The notes beneath the pieces were generated by a model, which saw nothing but the letters and a program-made list of their open reading frames with translations, made no database searches and was not told where the DNA came from. Shown piece after piece: positions 17,704-20,000 of a DNA stretch of 20,000 nucleotides (position 1 is the stretch's first letter; every line of letters begins with the position of its first letter). Source of the stretch: Linnemannia elongata. Its lineage: Eukaryota > Mortierellomycota > Mortierellomycetes > Mortierellales > Mortierellaceae. The position numbers and the translations under genes were made by a program. The DNA lies in contig JAXBDG010000011.1 of assembly GCA_036320915.1 (NCBI GenBank), positions 1 through 20,000 of the forward strand, given 5' to 3'.

Positions 17704-18012
17704 AAACCACATACCCCATGACATTTCTATTGAAAAGTAAATAAAACCTAGACCCTGTCCTTGCATCTCTGTCCTGTTGAATTAAGAAAGGAGCCTCTGT
17801 ATTACAGTTATTATTTAACTCTCAACAATAACTTGTGCAATAAAGGTTTGATGTGTTCACCATCATGTGCAAGAATCTTGGTTTCTCGCAGCAACCAATA
17901 ATTACACAATTAAGAATCAAGAAAAGATGTTTATGCGAGCTAATGGGTAGATACACTTATTATGGTACAAGAAAGAGACAAAGAACAATAAAAAAAATGA
18001 AAAAGAGAGGGC
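17704..18012. other. Convergent 3' region between HIS1 and the TEA factor gene
   Basis: 309 bp between the two stop codons, AT-rich. AATAAA occurs at 17740-17745 (37 bp after the HIS1 stop) and again at about 17839 on the plus strand. The two 3' UTRs probably meet or overlap here. No ORF of note. Confidence 0.6.
17740..17745 (+). terminator. AATAAA poly(A) signal of HIS1
   Basis: Perfect hexamer 37 bp after the HIS1 stop codon. A second AATAAA lies about 100 bp further on. Confidence 0.5.
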
Positions 18013-20000
18013 TTAACAAACAAGGGACTCCAACATGTCCGACCCATCGGCGATAAAAAAGGTTTCGACATCGCCTTGCCCGCGTTCAAAGTCAAAGGCC
18101 ATGACGAGAAGCGGTGCAGGGTTCTCGAAGCGAGTGTCCTTGTCCTCAAAGACCTGGACGACCGAGAGATTGGTGAGTGCAATGTCAATCTCGCCCCAGC
18201 TCGTCAGGCCACGGATACCATTGAGAAAGGCGCCAAAGAACTGATTGACAAACTCAAAGTTGTAGACAAACTTATTGTCGACCATGGCGGCTTGCTTGAG
18301 TTCCTTAGCCTCGAGGACTTTGCTCCCAAAGGAATAAATAGAGGTCGTGCATTCCACCAGTCGACCCTCCGTCGAATCAAATAGCGACGTGTTGCCAAAG
18401 ACACCGTTCAGACTCAAGTTCAGGTCCAGCTTGATCTTGAAGAACAAAAATGTGCACATGGTCTTTTGGTAGAGGTCATACAAGGCCGGGAACTTTTCCT
18501 GGGGTAGCTGGTGGACGTTGATACTACCAAACGATTGCTGGCCAAGATCGCGCGACCGGGCCAGGGAGTGCATCTGCGGCACGGCTGGGGTCATGTCCGA
18601 GATGTACTCTGTAAACAACCCAAAGACGCTTGGCCAAAAAGGATAGGAGATCTCGGCCGCTAAGTCTCCCATCCCCGAGTCCTCACGACCAAACGTACTG
18701 CAAGCGCCAGCTCCTGTCGCGGTCGTATCAGATTTACCATCCTCCGACCCAGAACCAGATGTGAAAGCCGTCGGACTGTTCTTCCACTGCACATCGTTGG
18801 ACAGCGACACGGCCGAGTCCGGGGTTCCGCCACACTGCCGGTAGACAACATGATTCGAGCTTTGGTTGCGGTTTGGCGGAGGGACTAAGGGGCTTGTAAG
18901 GGCCTCGGAAAAGATGGATGACATGCTTTGGGTGTGGCGATGCTTTCTTGGACGGGTCTGGCATGGCGAACTCAGAGCAAGTGGCTGTCGGTTAAAGCCA
19001 AAGGATGGGATGGCCGTCATCGAGCTGCGTCGTTGGTCCAAGAGGCTCGATCCGATCGGTGCTGTAGGTGATGTTGGAGATGCCTCGGGACTCTCGCATG
19101 CTGAAAAGTAACCGGCCGCAGTGATATCGATTGTCAAATCGTCTTCGCCATCTCCACTATCCATCAGCAGCTTCATGACTAAAGACAATAAAATTGATGA
19201 TGAAAAACCTATTAATAAGAATTTTCTCCGCAATGTCCTGTACGACATAAACGAAAATGCAACGAGTCTGGCCTTACAGGCAGCATCACTCTTGCGTGTG
19301 TTCTTGAGAACTTGGATGTGAGAAGAGACCTGCTTGCGGGTGCGGATTTTGTTGGTGCGCTTGAAAATGTAATCGGCAATGAGCTCGTTGCGGCCACATG
19401 GTTTGCCATCGACAAGGACCTTGCGACGCCCAAGCTTGGGAATGACCTCCAATGCTATTATGGGGAAATGGAAATGACATGTAAATAACATAAGAAAACA
19501 TGCCTAGGAACAAATATACTATGAGGTTATGAAGGCAGCAACTGTGTTTACCAAAGCTTACCTTCATAGAAGACGGCCTCGACATCTGGAGGCCAAACTT
19601 CCTCACGATCATGTTTGCTAAGTTTATCCTTGGTCAGGCGACGCTTCAAACTAGACTGCGTCCGCTGAGGTCCACCGGAACCAAGAGTCGCACCACCATT
19701 GGAGTGAAGAGACAGGTGTTGTAGGGGGAACAACTGGTCATGGTCCAACGAAGACTCTTGTTGCTGTAGTTGCGTGGCATGCGAAGACTCTTCCATAAGC
19801 AGCTGGTCTTGTTCGAGTTCTTCCTTGGTGGGGAGTTGTGTTGGAGATGCGAGAATAGTAGCAAGGCTAGAGATTCCTTGCATTGGAAGGTTAATAAGCC
19901 CTGCTGTTGCTAAATGACCATGTGCCACTATGCCATTTTGTTGTTGTGGCTGCTGCTGTGGTTGTGGTTGCGGCTGTTGAAAGAAATGTTTGAGTCCTGT
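18013..20000 (-). CDS. TEA/ATTS-domain transcription factor (partial, N-terminus outside window)
   Basis: Exons on the minus strand: 20000-19562, 19454-19278 and 19178-18013, joined by GT-AG introns of 107 and 99 bp, give 593 residues, open to the window edge. The N-terminal part is Gln-rich ([13 protein letters not shown]). The DNA-binding TEA domain runs from about residue 134 to 205: [12 protein letters not shown], then across intron 1 [17 protein letters not shown], and the recognition-helix motif [15 protein letters not shown]. The 99-bp second intron is in frame, but splicing replaces a hydrophobic stretch with [18 protein letters not shown], which suits the family. A Ser/Thr/Pro-rich middle follows. 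The last about 220 residues ([35 protein letters not shown]) look like the immunoglobulin-like fold that binds YAP in TEAD. Related to fungal AbaA/Tec1 and animal TEAD; regulates development. Target genes unknown. Confidence 0.93.

Overview
The window starts at a chromosome end of a fungus. Bases 1-181 are a telomeric C-strand tract with the 10-nt unit CCCTAAAAAA (G-strand TTTTTTAGGG). The genes further in have short GT-AG introns and fungal families: an F-box/LRR-like protein, a secreted pepsin-type protease, HIS1 and a TEA transcription factor. Protein style, the Fanzor relic and the TEA protein point to an early-diverging filamentous fungus, probably Mortierellomycotina. That placement is an inference from recognition and was not tested by any search.

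Layout. 182-1002 is AT-rich, gene-free subtelomere with diverged short repeats. 1003-3750 is a complete, apparently very young LTR retrotransposon: two 466-bp LTRs that look identical, a perfect 5-bp target duplication (CTGCC), a polypurine tract, and one gag ORF with a CCHC knuckle but no pol. It is therefore non-autonomous. The 9 nt right after the 5' LTR are complementary to the presumed transcript 5' end, the arrangement of Tf1-like self-priming. The element sits inside the first repeats of a 2.2-kb polypyrimidine satellite (about 3756-5950), which fades into a further 2.5 kb of C/T-rich DNA to about 8505. There the strand bias flips to a short purine-rich block. 8651-10102 shows no convincing gene.

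The gene-bearing part starts at 10103: an F-box/LRR-like protein (10103-11719), then immediately a broken, 5'-truncated Fanzor (eukaryotic TnpB-type RNA-guided nuclease) relic (about 11742-12347), 1.8 kb without a gene, an aspartic protease (14113-15411, one intron), HIS1 encoding ATP phosphoribosyltransferase (15983-17703, one unusually long 797-bp intron), and on the minus strand, converging on HIS1, a TEA/ATTS-family transcription factor (18013 to beyond 20000, two introns visible, N-terminus outside the window).

The genes do not form a pathway. The protease is secreted, HIS1 starts histidine synthesis and is flanked by Gcn4-type sites, and the TEA factor is a regulator. The most interesting parts are the telomere motif, the self-priming gag-only retrotransposon nested in the satellite, the Fanzor relic fused closely to the F-box gene, the long HIS1 intron, and the TEAD-like C-terminus of the TEA factor.
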